From Neocallimastix lanati (nom. inval.) (Eukaryota; Neocallimastigomycota; Neocallimastigomycetes; Neocallimastigales; Neocallimastigaceae), in contig JACVTC010000029.1 in the NCBI GenBank assembly GCA_016946835.1, forward strand, positions 132,001-196,000: a stretch of 64,000 bases of DNA, in the 5' to 3' direction. Positions 12,016 to 23,564 of this stretch are shown here, piece by piece (the stretch's first letter is position 1; each line of letters starts with the position of its first letter). The translations under genes and the position numbers were made by a program. A model generated the notes under the pieces. It had not been told where the DNA came from and made no database searches. It was given only the letters and a program-made list of their open reading frames with translations.

Positions 12016-13625
12016 TATTCATGAACTACTTTAACTTACCATTCCTTATTAATACAATAATTCAATAAAATAAAATTAAACAATATTTTATTATATTTAT
12101 TTTTTGTATTCATTTCATTTTAATTAAAAATTAAAAAAAATAGAAAATTTTTTTATTTCAATTATTTAACTTTCAATATAAAAAAATTTAAATGTGTTAA
12201 ATGAATTCGAGATTAATTTATGCACACATATTTTTTTTTCAGCTAAATTTTTTTATCATTTATTACATGATATGAAAATAAAAAAAATTAGAAAATTCAT
12301 TTATTCTTTTAAATCTTATATTCTTTTTCAAAACTTATGTTATTTATTCATTTAACCTAGAATTGTTAAATAATTTATCGATAAAATACATTATTTCTTT
12401 ATCAGTAAAGAAATGAAACACTTAATCATAATAATAAAAATATCTTTTATCTAATATATAATAACTAAATAATGTTACACATTATAAGAAAGGAAAAAAA
12501 GAAGCTATTATCAATTATTAGTCAACATAATTTTTAATTCATAATATTATAATATATGAAACTGCAATGACCATAATAATATTAAATATTAGAAAATATT
12601 TAATATTATAAAAAATACCATTGATTAAATTTTAAAAAGTAATCAATGTTATTTTTTATTTATAAAGAACCTTTTATTATAAAATAGTAATCAATTATAA
12701 AGAAAAAATATAATTTTTTTTTTAAAAAAAAAAAAGAAATATTATTTAATATTAATTTCAATTCAATCAATATTAAATATGAATTATTACAACCTTAGAA
12801 AAAAAATTTTATAAAATATTTGTTTTATTTTCTTTTCCTTTTTTAATATTTTTTTTAAAAAAAAATTACATTATAATAAGTAATTTATAAATTTAAACTT
12901 ACAATGATTAAATAATGAAATTTTCAATTATCTTTTTTAATTATTTTAATAATTATTAAAAAAATATAAGTAGTTATTATGAAGTTTTGCAATTAAATTT
13001 TATTACAAAAAAAACTTATTAAAAACATTTTAAATCTTTAATAGTTAATTTCATTTTATTTAAATTATATCTATTAATTATAAATTTTTAGATAATTTCA
13101 TTACTTCTTTTTTTTTTTTTTTAAAAAAAAAAAAGGAAAAAAAATTAGAAAATCAATATTAAAACTTTACAATGAAATTTAAATTTATTAATTTTATTAA
13201 ATATCTAATTTTTCTAAATATTTTTATATTTAATTCATTAAAAAATTAGAATCTTAAATGGATTATATAAATTAATATTCATAAAATTATTCATATTTTT
13301 TAATATTTCATTTAACATTTATAAATATTTTTGTATACCATTATCTAGATTAAAATACTCTATAGAATAATAATTATTGTATTTGAAAATAGCCAATAAT
13401 TATATCTTTATCAATATTATTTTTTCATTATTATATACTATTGTATATATATAATTATACCATTTTAATGCAATTATATTAAAATTAATAATAAAAATTA
13501 AAAAAAAATCATGATATAAAAAATTAAATAATAAAAAAATTTTCTTAATTAAAATATATATATTTCTTTATTATTTAATAAAATTAATAAAAAACATTAT
13601 TATATATCTAATATTAATATATATA
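12016..13625. other. AT-rich spacer with 3' UTR of the scaffoldin-like gene
   Basis: An AATAAA polyadenylation signal lies about 50 bases after the stop (ATTCAATAAAATAAAA, near 12060). The remainder is homopolymer-rich A/T sequence, with a T-run/A-run dyad near 13108-13135. No coding sequence or structured RNA was recognised. Confidence 0.5.
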
Positions 13626-14257
13626 TGTGAAAAGTATAAATCTCTTTTTTTATTATATAAGAATAATGAATAGTATATATACATAATTTTATACTTTTTT
13701 ATGGTATTTATAGTAATTATTATATGTGGCTTTTTGTTACTATTGGTCACATATCTTACACTACTATATTAATTTATATAACATTACTCCTTTAATTATT
13801 ATAACTATAATTCTTTATATTTTTGTTTCTAACATTCCCTCTCAAATCTAACTTTGAGTGAAAGTTAGAGTTGAAGAGAAATATTGCAAATGTATTACTA
13901 TATAAAATAATATTTTATTTTTAATAATAATAATACAAATAACATATTATAAAGTACATGAAAAAGATTTATTTTATTTTTATTTGTAAACTAAAAAAAT
14001 TATTTTTATATATTTTAGATTCTAACGTTTCCCTTTACTTTCAAATTGGATTGGAGTTATTATTTTTTTTATTATTACTATTATTTATTAATCTTTCTTT
14101 ACTTAAATTATTATTATGTCTTTTTATCTTATTTTATTATTATTATTATTTTTTTATTTATATGAATCATTTTCTGGAAAATAATTTATTGTTTGATGAA
14201 AGAAAATATTCATAGAATCATACATAGATTGAAGGTAATTTGGTATATCAGCCTAAC
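13626..14257 (-). mobile_element. 3' end of a second C-family gene-carrying LTR element
   Basis: On the minus strand this is an LTR (13626-13834, TGTTAGAAAC type, close to the 207-bp LTR of element C) preceded by the polypurine tract and about 420 bp of internal sequence. That internal part is collinear with 46570-46973 of element C and includes the last part of the captured BAR-like host sequence. Element A abuts it at 14258. Only one end survives, and the copy has diverged from C by scattered changes. It shows that the captured host sequence exists in more than one mobile copy. Confidence 0.8.
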
Positions 14258-14526
14258 TGTTAGAGACGAAATCGTTACATACATTTATTTATATTATTAA
14301 TTTATATCAACCAATAATTAATCTTTAATTAAATTAAATAATGTTAACTAAGATATAAAATATGAAATAAATTTAATGTAAAAATATCTCTTAGAAAAAT
14401 ATATATATCCTCATAATAAAAATTATTAATAAACATTTTATAATATTACTCATAACATAAAATACTTTGTTATATTGTTTTTATTAATACAGTGTTTGTC
14501 TTAGATTTATAAATTTGTTTTTCACA
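14258..14526 (+). repeat. Element A 5' LTR
   Basis: 269 bp, TG...CA ends, reads identical to the 3' LTR at 20004-20272. Confidence 0.93.
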
Positions 14527-14559
14527 GATTAAGAGTCTCAACTCTTCAGTTGAGCTATC
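14527..14559 (+). promoter_or_regulatory. Element A primer-binding site for a half tRNA-Lys(CUU)
   Basis: The reverse complement reads as a tRNA from the D-arm (TAGCTCAACTGAAGAG) through the anticodon stem-loop (TTGAGACTCTTAATC). The loop CTCTTAA holds anticodon CUU. Pairing starts at the first base after the LTR, so the primer 3' end would lie in the 3' side of the anticodon stem, as in copia elements that use a 5' half of initiator tRNA-Met. The tRNA identity is read from the sequence; cleavage is inferred. Confidence 0.75.
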
Positions 14560-14849
14560 AATAAAGCTAAGTTGGAATAAATAAAACATAAAATCAATTT
14601 ATCATTAATATCCTAACTAATAAAATTATATTTTTATTATTTTCATAATATTCATTATAGAAACAAAAAGTAATAACCAATATTAATAGACAAATATTAC
14701 AAAACAAAGGTGAGAATATATTGTAATAGGCCATAGTTATTTTTGATTTTTTTAAAAAAAAAAAAAAAAAAAAATAATATAAATATATATACATAATTAT
14801 ATAAATAAAAATAATAAAATAAATAAAATAAAAAATAAAATAAAATAAT

Positions 14850-15055
14850 AGTCAACTAGTTCATCTAAGTTGAGAATTATTGAAAATAAAAAATAAATGC
14901 AAACTAGCTAAGTTGTAAATAATTTATATTAAAATATAAATAATTGTCAACTAGCTAGGTTGAATAAAAATAAAAATAAAATAAATATCAACTAGTTAAG
15001 TTGTAAATAATTGACTATTAAATAAAAATAATTGACAACTAACTATGTTGAAAAT
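14850..15055 (+). repeat. Element A leader dyad array
   Basis: About five imperfect units at 40-50-base spacing, each with a short dyad of the form CAACTAGCTAAGTTG, separated by A/T spacers. The same motif family fills the leader of element C (43968-44240). The array lies between the primer site and the gag start and is non-coding. Confidence 0.7.
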
Positions 15056-15490
15056 AATTGAAATAAATAATAGTAATTTATGTCATTAAAACTAGGGGTT
15101 AAAAATAAATAAAACTTAAATTAAATTAATATAGAATAAAAGCAATCAAATACATTTATAGTTATAGACAAAGTAATTTCAATATTCACAACAATATATA
15201 TATATACAAAACAAAATTTGTTACTATTAATAGTACCCAATGAATTTAAATGGTTTATATTTTTTATTTTTATATACGAATCAAAGGACATATATAATAT
15301 AAACAAAATTTATTTTTAATATAAATATATATAATTTTAATATATAATTAATAAAATAATAAAAATAATATATATAAAATAGAATATCCTAAAACACAAA
15401 ATTCTCTTCTGATATTAAATAATTTAAAACAATATTAAAAATTAAATATAAGATATATTAATATTACTTCAATTATTAATAAAGAATAAA

Positions 15491-18400
15491 ATGACACCAA
15501 GAAGAATTAATCAAGTAATCAACGTGGAAGCTACTGACAATCCAAGGAAGATAGTGAATTTCAATTACTCTGAGAATTTCAATAGAGTAATTGAATTAAC
15601 AACTGAAAATTATCCGAGATGGAAAGGAAACATCCTTTATTTATTGACCATAAATGATCTAGTACTTTACGCCACTAAAGAAAAAATTAAGAAATTAAGA
15701 AAGAAAGACATCAAAGAGGACATATTAAACTACACGGAAGACCAATTTGACAACACATTAGTATATGCTAAAAATACTAATGAAAATGACATTAACAACG
15801 ATATTACAGCAAAGTGGATGATACTTAACACCTTAGGAGAAAAGACTCAAGAAATAGTAAAGGGAAATGGAAAAACAGCTCATCAAGTTTGGAAACTCTT
15901 AGAGAAATCATTTACTAAATCAAAGGAATCTAGAAAGTTAGAACTAAAGAAAAAACTAAACGAGTTAAAGTTCGAAGAAGAACAAGATATAAATATATTT
16001 ATGGCAGATCTTCAAAACACTATTGAAGAATTAGAAAAAATAGATGAAGATCTAAGCACCAGCACAAAAGTCGGTATTTTGAATAGGGCGCTACCGGAAA
16101 ACCTTCGATTCATCAATGTATTTCAATACAACAGTGATTGGGAAAAATGTACCGATTATGTAAAAAATGTAATACCACAAATCTTGTTATCCAATCTAAC
16201 AGAATCAAATTACATTAAAGAAAACAATAATAAAAGCATTTTTTCAGCTGAGAGTACATACAAAAAGAATCAAGAAAAATCAAAACGATACATCAAGAAT
16301 ATCAATAAAAATACAAAACGACCAAATATAAAATGCAACTACTGTGGTAAAAGAGGGCATTTCTTTTACAATTGCTTTAAAAGAAAAAGAAACCAATTAA
16401 GAAGACGAAGCAATACAAATTTTAAAAGAAAAAACAATTATAATAAATCAAATATAAAAAACAAAAAGGTTATAGATAACATTCAAAGAAACAACTATAA
16501 CGATATATATGCAGAGTGTTTTTCTCAAGATTACAACACAAATGAATCAAATACTATAGACTTAATAGATAATAAAAATAAATCAACAAAGTCTATTAAT
16601 AAAGAATTAATCTGTTGGACCTTAGATTCAGGAGCTTCAATCAACATCACCAACAGACTAGATAAACTCACAAATATTAAATATTGCAATGAAAAAATAT
16701 TTTTTGCAAATAATCAATCGATTATCATTAATAAAGTAGGCACCTTCATAGGATACATTAATGAATACGAATTTACAATCGAAGATGTTTATTACTCACC
16801 ATTAATCAATAAAAATTTAATATCAATTGGAAACTTAATTAAACAAAATTATAAAATTTTATTTAACACCAATCACAACAAATCATATGTCACGATCTAT
16901 GACAAATACCAAAACAAAATCGCCAATATTATTTCAAATGCAAATAACACATTCAACATTTGGTTATCAACCCAACGTATATTTCTACACGACAATAATA
17001 CCAGAAACACAAATGATGAAATCAACTATATTAACATGAAGATTCCTGATAAATTAAATTTATGGCACAGAAGGTTTAGTCACTTCGATATAAAATCAAT
17101 TAAAAACAAATTACTTAAGACATATATCAAATTAAAATGTCCTCTATGTGCTCAATCCAAGATTAAAAACAAACCTTATTCAAAAAATATCAATACAACT
17201 AAGCATATCTTTGAACTACTACACTTGGACTTGGTAGGTCCATTACCTGAATCCATTCACGGAAACAAATATTTTTTTACTATTTTAGACGATTACTCTA
17301 GATACGGATGGGTTCTTTTTCTAAAAGGTAAAGATTACACATTTCCCGCTTTTTATAAATGGTTCAATAACGTAAAAAATTTGTACAATACTAGAATAAA
17401 ATATTTACGGTCTGATAATGGTACGGAATTCCGCAATAATAACTTCAAGGACTTCTGTCAATCTTACGGAATCATTCAACAATTTACTGTTCCACACAAT
17501 CCTCAGCAAAATGGAAGAGCTGAGCGATTCAATGGAACTCTAATCTCATCTGCCAAAGTAATGCTTAACGATGCTAAGCTGAGTAAACACTTTTGGGAAG
17601 ACGCCGTTCACACCTCTAATTATATACATAATCGACTACCACATCGTGGAATCAACAACATCATCCCATATGAACGGCTAAACAAATCAAAAGTAGATTA
17701 TTCAAATATAAGAGTATTTGGATGTAAAGTCTATTACTACATCCCAAAATCCTTTAGAACAAAATTTCAGAATAATGCTTCTCCTGGTATTTTTCTTGGT
17801 TATTCAGATAACCCCAGAGCTTATAAAATTTTAGACACATCTAACAATAAAATAATACTTTCACGTAGTGTTGAATTTTTTGAATCCAATCCTGGAGATT
17901 TTTATACGACTAATTGCTGTACTGACCATCAAAATTTTATTCCCAATTATGAAATTTGGGGGAATAGTAGTTCTTATTACTACAATAACTCTTACACAAA
18001 AAATCCTATTAACGCAAAACCAGCATCAATATTTATTCCAGAAAACAGCATAAACAAAAACACAGTTCATTTCAATAAACAAGGAAAAGACCAAAACACT
18101 AATAACACTTCTACTCTAAATACAACTAATAGCACAAATCAACCCAAAGTTACCAGCACTATCAAAAATAACAACATCAATAATAATCAAAATAACACTA
18201 TTAATACTACTCAAAGCAATGATAATAACATCAACACTAATCATTTAAATACGAACATTCATTCTGAAACAAACGATATGAATATCAACAGTATTATAAG
18301 CAACCAAAACAATAAAGTTAAAGGAAACCAAACACCTAACAATAATAATACTTTTATATGTAACAATCAAGTATTAAATAAAAATTTAAGAGAACCTTTA

Positions 18401-19933
18401 GACTATGACGATATATACAACCTCGAAGATCAAGAAGAATGGTTTAACTCTGCTGAAAATGAATTTGGCAACTTGAGAGACCTAAAAGTTTATGAACAAG
18501 TAAATAAAGATGAAATCCCAGAAGAAGCTAATATTATCAAATCCAGACTAATATTCAAATACAAAAGAAATTCTAAAGGGGACATAGTCAAAAGAAAAAC
18601 AAGACTTGTAGCAAAAGGGTTCACACAGCAACATGGAATAGACTATAAAGATACATTTGCACCCACCTTAAAACTAGATTCGATAAGAATATTTACACAT
18701 ATAGCTGCAAGAAATAATTTCCAAATAGAACAAATAGATGTTAATGCTGCTTATTTAAACGCTCATCTAAAGGAAGAAATATACATGGAGCCTCCAAAAG
18801 GACATCCCGATCACAAGAAATACATCTGGAAACTCAAGAAAGCCATATATGGTTTAAAGCAAAGCGGAATGGAATGGAACAATGAATTAAATGGGCATCT
18901 ACTAAACATTGGCTTCAAAAGATTGACTTGTGAACCATGTATATACTTTACAACAGATAAACATAACAAGATTACATGCCTCATAGCTGTTTATGTGGAC
19001 GATATACTACTTGCAGGTAACAAAGCAAAAGTAGATCAAATCAAAAATATGATAAAAAATAAATTCAAAATAAAAGAAATCGGTGAAGTCAATTTCATAA
19101 TAGGAATAAAATTTGTAAAGCATAAAAACGGTTATTTCTTAAATCAAGAAAGATATATAAACGATATAATTATCAAATATGGATTGTCAAGTGCTACTCC
19201 TATTCGTAATATAACACCAATTGAAAATGAAGAATTGAGAAAAACGAAAATGAATGAAACTACTTATAGAAGCGCTGTTGGAAGCTTATTATACTTAGGT
19301 ATCTGTACTAGACCCGATATATTATATGCAGTATCCAAAGCGGCACAAAAATCAAAAGAACCTAACTTGGAAGATTGGGAAAATTTAAAACGAATATTAA
19401 AATATTTAAAGGGAACAATAAAATATGGTATTAACATATCAAGAAACTCAAATGTCAAAGCTTTCGTAGATGCAGACTACGCTGGGGACACAAAAACAAG
19501 AAGATCGACTACAGGATTTGTAATTACAATAGGAGATTCACCTACTAGTTGGTGTTCAAAACTACAGCATTGTGTATCGACTTCCACAGCTGAGGCCGAA
19601 TATTATAGTCTTAGCGAATGTAGCAAACATTGCATGTGGTACATAAATTTATTGAAGGAATTAAAATACAACATCAGTGGTATTGAAGTCAACATAGACA
19701 ATAAAGCCGCAATCTATAATGCAAAAAACCAATCGATTAATCCAAGAACAAAGCATATGGACATAAGATTTCACTATGTAAGAGAATTAGTAAAGAGCAA
19801 TAAAATAATATTGAAATATGTAAAATCTCAAAACAATTTAGCAGATGGCTTTACGAAATATCTAAACGGATCTTCCATGGATAAATTTAGAAATTCATTA
19901 TTAACACAGCCAATGGACTTAAAAATTTATTAA
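15491..19933 (+). CDS. Element A gag-pol polyprotein, 1480 residues
   Basis: Single open frame in the usual copia order: gag with UBN2-like region (residues about 30-230), CCHC zinc knuckle (CNYCGKRGHFFYNC, about 282), aspartic protease (LDSGASINIT, about 378), GAG-pre-integrase (LWHRRFSH), integrase core (LDLVGP, DDYSRYGW near 600, RSDNGTEF, NGRAERFNG), an Asn/Thr-rich linker (about 860-960), RVT_2 reverse transcriptase (YVDD near 1168), and RNase H (FVDADYAGD near 1323, ending ADGFTKYL). It makes capsid, protease, integrase and reverse transcriptase for retrotransposition. Length and all active-site signatures fit an intact copia polyprotein. Confidence 0.95.
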   Translation: MTPRRINQVINVEATDNPRKIVNFNYSENFNRVIELTTENYPRWKGNILYLLTINDLVLYATKEKIKKLRKKDIKEDILNYTEDQFDNTLVYAKNTNENDINNDITAKWMILNTLGEKTQEIVKGNGKTAHQVWKLLEKSFTKSKESRKLELKKKLNELKFEEEQDINIFMADLQNTIEELEKIDEDLSTSTKVGILNRALPENLRFINVFQYNSDWEKCTDYVKNVIPQILLSNLTESNYIKENNNKSIFSAESTYKKNQEKSKRYIKNINKNTKRPNIKCNYCGKRGHFFYNCFKRKRNQLRRRSNTNFKRKNNYNKSNIKNKKVIDNIQRNNYNDIYAECFSQDYNTNESNTIDLIDNKNKSTKSINKELICWTLDSGASINITNRLDKLTNIKYCNEKIFFANNQSIIINKVGTFIGYINEYEFTIEDVYYSPLINKNLISIGNLIKQNYKILFNTNHNKSYVTIYDKYQNKIANIISNANNTFNIWLSTQRIFLHDNNTRNTNDEINYINMKIPDKLNLWHRRFSHFDIKSIKNKLLKTYIKLKCPLCAQSKIKNKPYSKNINTTKHIFELLHLDLVGPLPESIHGNKYFFTILDDYSRYGWVLFLKGKDYTFPAFYKWFNNVKNLYNTRIKYLRSDNGTEFRNNNFKDFCQSYGIIQQFTVPHNPQQNGRAERFNGTLISSAKVMLNDAKLSKHFWEDAVHTSNYIHNRLPHRGINNIIPYERLNKSKVDYSNIRVFGCKVYYYIPKSFRTKFQNNASPGIFLGYSDNPRAYKILDTSNNKIILSRSVEFFESNPGDFYTTNCCTDHQNFIPNYEIWGNSSSYYYNNSYTKNPINAKPASIFIPENSINKNTVHFNKQGKDQNTNNTSTLNTTNSTNQPKVTSTIKNNNINNNQNNTINTTQSNDNNINTNHLNTNIHSETNDMNINSIISNQNNKVKGNQTPNNNNTFICNNQVLNKNLREPLDYDDIYNLEDQEEWFNSAENEFGNLRDLKVYEQVNKDEIPEEANIIKSRLIFKYKRNSKGDIVKRKTRLVAKGFTQQHGIDYKDTFAPTLKLDSIRIFTHIAARNNFQIEQIDVNAAYLNAHLKEEIYMEPPKGHPDHKKYIWKLKKAIYGLKQSGMEWNNELNGHLLNIGFKRLTCEPCIYFTTDKHNKITCLIAVYVDDILLAGNKAKVDQIKNMIKNKFKIKEIGEVNFIIGIKFVKHKNGYFLNQERYINDIIIKYGLSSATPIRNITPIENEELRKTKMNETTYRSAVGSLLYLGICTRPDILYAVSKAAQKSKEPNLEDWENLKRILKYLKGTIKYGINISRNSNVKAFVDADYAGDTKTRRSTTGFVITIGDSPTSWCSKLQHCVSTSTAEAEYYSLSECSKHCMWYINLLKELKYNISGIEVNIDNKAAIYNAKNQSINPRTKHMDIRFHYVRELVKSNKIILKYVKSQNNLADGFTKYLNGSSMDKFRNSLLTQPMDLKIY

Positions 19934-20003
19934 CTTAAGTTTTTTAAAATAAAAAAAAATAATCAATTATAACCTTAAAAAATAGGTTATAATTGTGGGG
20001 GAA

Positions 20004-20272
20004 TGTTAGAGACGAAATCGTTACATACATTTATTTATATTATTAATTTATATCAACCAATAATTAATCTTTAATTAAATTAAATAATGTTAACTAAGAT
20101 ATAAAATATGAAATAAATTTAATGTAAAAATATCTCTTAGAAAAATATATATATCCTCATAATAAAAATTATTAATAAACATTTTATAATATTACTCATA
20201 ACATAAAATACTTTGTTATATTGTTTTTATTAATACAGTGTTTGTCTTAGATTTATAAATTTGTTTTTCACA
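20004..20272 (+). repeat. Element A 3' LTR
   Basis: 269 bp, reads identical to the 5' LTR and directly follows the polypurine tract. Confidence 0.93.
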
Positions 20273-20329
20273 TATACTGTATACTTTTTTAAATATTTGT
20301 TTATAGATATGTATTTTTTAATTAATTAA

Positions 20330-21870
20330 TTAATGATAGTTCATATTGAAAGCTTCTTTTTCTTTTGCTGAATGTTTATGACTTGAACTAGAGCCATCTG
20401 GCTTATTTTGTTTTATTTTTCTACTAATAGAAGGATGTTCATCAACATATGCCTTAGATATATTACGTGGATATACTTCTGGAGCATTATCACGTTTTTG
20501 TATTTGATGTTTATAAGAGGTATTTCTTGGATATAATTCTGGATTTTCATCCTCATTTTTATTGTTAAGAACAGGGGAGGTAATAGCATTACTACTACTT
20601 GATATGTAGTTATTATTTAATTGAGGTGGTAATGGGAATCCTTCCACCATATTAGATTTACTTGAACTAGAAGCATAATTATTATTAACAGCTTCAGAAT
20701 AAGATGGAAGTGTATTATCTCTATCATCTTGTTTCATCATGGAGGATTGTAAAAGACGTTCTCTTTCATATTCTATTTCTTTAAATTTTGATTTTTGTAT
20801 AATTTGTTGTTTTTCACGTTGTATTCTTAATTGTTATTGTTCTATTTGTTGCTTTTGCATTTGTTGCTGAAGTTGTTGTTTTTGTTTAAGAATTTGACGT
20901 TCCTTTTCTTGTTGTATTTGTTGTAATTGTTGAAGTTGTTTTTGAATTTGTTGTTGTTGTAATTGTTGTTGTAATTGTTGTTGTTTTAATAATTCTTGTA
21001 ATTTTTGTTGTTCAAGTTGTTGTTGTTGTAATTGTTCTCTTTGCTTTTGAATTAATAGTTGCAGTTGATAAATTTCATCCTTTGCTTTATCTTTATTATC
21101 ATTGTTTGATACTATTTGTTGTTTTTGTTTTAAATCTTTATTATTAATATTAATATTATTATTAGAATTTGAACTATTTATGTTGGAAGAAGAAGCATTA
21201 GAATTATTATTTATAATTGGTGTATTAATAGAAATAGTTGATTCATCTATTGATTTATTATGATAATCCGATTCTGGGGAACTTAATAAAGCTTTGGCAT
21301 CTTCATTTACATTTTCCTTTTTATTATTCGAATTAGTAAATAATTTTTTTTGTTTTTGCTTTGATACAACTGTTGGTATTTCATTATTATTAATGTCAAT
21401 TTCATTAGAAAGAGTAGATAGTTGTGAACCACGCTTACTATTTTGAATGAAATTATTCATTATTAATGGACTCTTTAATGGATCTATTATATTTGAGTTT
21501 CTTTTACGATGAACTGATGAACGTAATGAAGAACTACGGTTTAAGTTTGGAATAACTGGTAATGGTTTTGAGGGCATTAATGGAACAGCTAATGGCTTTG
21601 GAAGAACAAACTGAGAACCATTATGAGTAGTAACAGTAATACCACCTTTACTAGCTGATGAAGTAACAACATTTGAATTAGTTTTATCATTAACATTGGT
21701 ATTAGTATTGAAATTGGTATTATTATTATTATTATTGTATTGGTTGTTAACATCAATAGTAACTTTATACTTTGGATTATTATTTCCTTCTTCAGGTGAA
21801 GTTGTTGAAGATTCTGGATTAGAATCTTCAAAGGAATTTTATTAAATTCCGTTATTAAAAGCTCAAAATA
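20330..21870 (-). pseudogene. Gln-rich coiled-coil protein, 3' part with one in-frame stop
   Basis: One minus frame runs from about 21870 to the stop at 20330, interrupted once by TAA at 20834-20836 in a run of Gln codons (QIEQ, stop, QLRIQREKQQ); the frame is otherwise preserved on both sides. Composition: an Asn/Ser/Thr-rich start, a Pro/Ser/Arg segment (KPLPVIPNLNRSSS), a long Gln-rich coiled coil (about 21080-20840), then a polar tail with LPSYSEAV and two YPRN motifs. There is no initiating ATG; the frame begins after a stop near 21873, so an upstream exon or a truncation is likely. No catalytic domain is recognised. CAA to TAA by one transition fits a recent loss, but a sequencing error or suppressed stop cannot be excluded. 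It resembles the regulatory tail of a larger fungal protein. Confidence 0.55.
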
Positions 21871-22799
21871 TGACTTAAAGTTTCATTGAAGAGTTCTATA
21901 AATAATTTTTACAATTGAACAAATAAGAAATAATGGTTTTATTAATATTTTAATTCAAAATATGATACCTAGAAACATTTACACTTTGACAATTAAAATT
22001 TAAAGCTATAAGAAACTATTTATATCACTAAGAAACTGTTTAAGTTATTAATATTTTACAATATAGTGTCAATATTATTTCAGTATTCAGTAGTAAAAAT
22101 AAGTTTTTTTTAATTAATGTGTTTCAAATTTAAATTTTAAAAGAAACTATTAAATATAAATAAATCAAAAGCATGTAATTACGATTCAAAAAATTCATGT
22201 AAAAAGAAAATATAAATTTATGTTATTAATTAAATATAATAATTAATTTATTAAATTAAAGCCGTCAATGAAATTCAAAAGAAAGAATATTTGAAAATTT
22301 AAGAAATAAGGAACATCCAGAAAATCTGACATACCCGAAAGTGCTGTTTACATATATGAGCGAGAAAGGTCAAAATATCAAAATATTAAATATTCTATTG
22401 AAAACAATTATTGTATTATATTCAAACTACAACAAAAATAAATTTATTTTATAATTTATAATTTATATGTAAACCTCAACATCTTAAACCATATTAATAC
22501 ATTATTAAAGAATTAATATATTTAATTTTTTTTATTAATGGTACACAAATCTAATTAAGGAATTAATTTTTGTAATTATGCTTAATTTGTTGAAACATCT
22601 TCATAAATCACCAATTAATTATAAAGCAAATTAAGTATAATACTGTTATATATAAATATAAATTTTGAAAGAAACATATGTGTCGCACAGTAGTAACTTA
22701 TTCAACAATAATTTTATTTAAAAATTAATACGAACATTTATATTTTTTACTATAAAAAATTTTTCATTAGAGTATATATATAAAGACTAATAAATATTT
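21871..22799. other. AT-rich spacer
   Basis: No gene recognised. A slightly G+C-richer stretch at 22290-22380 has no convincing frame or fold. Confidence 0.4.
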
Positions 22800-23095
22800 A
22801 TTAATCTATATTAAAATCTACAACTGTTATATTTTTTATATTTAATATTTCTGTTCAACTCTAACTTTTATCCAAGTTAGATTTGAGGGGGAATGTTAGA
22901 AATATATATATTTAAGTTTATAATTATAATAATTTAAGGAGTAATTTTATATATGTTAGTATATTCTTGTGTAAGATATGTGACCAATAATAATAACATG
23001 CCACATATAATAATAACTATAAAAGTCATAAATATAATATGAAATCTGATATCTCACATCTTTAAAACATAATAAAGAGATTTCTTATATTTAAA
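22800..23095 (+). mobile_element. C-family 3' end: polypurine tract and diverged LTR
   Basis: ATTTGAGGGGGAA (22881-22893) is followed by TGTTAGAAATATA at 22894 and an LTR that aligns with the 207-bp C-type LTR (shared TAAGATATGTGACCAATA and GCCACATATAAT blocks). The far end is eroded and no 5' partner was found nearby. An old fragment. Confidence 0.7.
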
Positions 23096-23564
23096 AATAT
23101 TGAATTAATATTTTAATTAAAATAAATTATTCCGAAGGAAAAAAAATATATATATAAAATATTTATATTTAATTAATTTTAAAGTTTTAATGTATTAATT
23201 ATAAAAAATAACAAATTTAAAAATTATAAGAAATATTGAAGATTCTTCTAGATGGGATATCTTAGAAATAAGAATCTAGTTTCTCATATTAATAAAAAGT
23301 CACAGGTATATCTTAAGAAAAATTTTTTTTTCTTAAGATATTTATATTTATTATATTAAGATTACACAAATATATATTATTGATTTTGTACTATATGATT
23401 AGGTAACATTGGTAATATAAGGTGAAAACCATATAATAATGTAAGAGAATCATCACTTAATTCTTCCTTTTCAGAAGAAATATCTTTTCTCTGATTTATA
23501 ATATTTCATTATTTTATTATTTACAGCATATTCTCCTCTGTTGAATTTGCTTAATTATTATTTT

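Larger units (their letters stand above)
14258..20272 (+). mobile_element. Element A: Ty1/copia retrotransposon, looks whole
   Basis: The 269-bp LTRs (14258-14526 and 20004-20272) begin TGTTAGAGACG, end TTTTTCACA and read as identical, so the insertion is recent. Internal order: tRNA-Lys half primer site, leader with dyad array, one gag-pol frame (15491-19933), polypurine tract (GTGGGGGAA, 19995-20003), 3' LTR. The 5' flank is inside a C-family fragment and ends GCCTAAC; the 3' flank begins TATACTG. No 5-bp target duplication matches, and the 3' flank does not continue the C-family fragment, suggesting rearrangement at one end. Confidence 0.93.
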
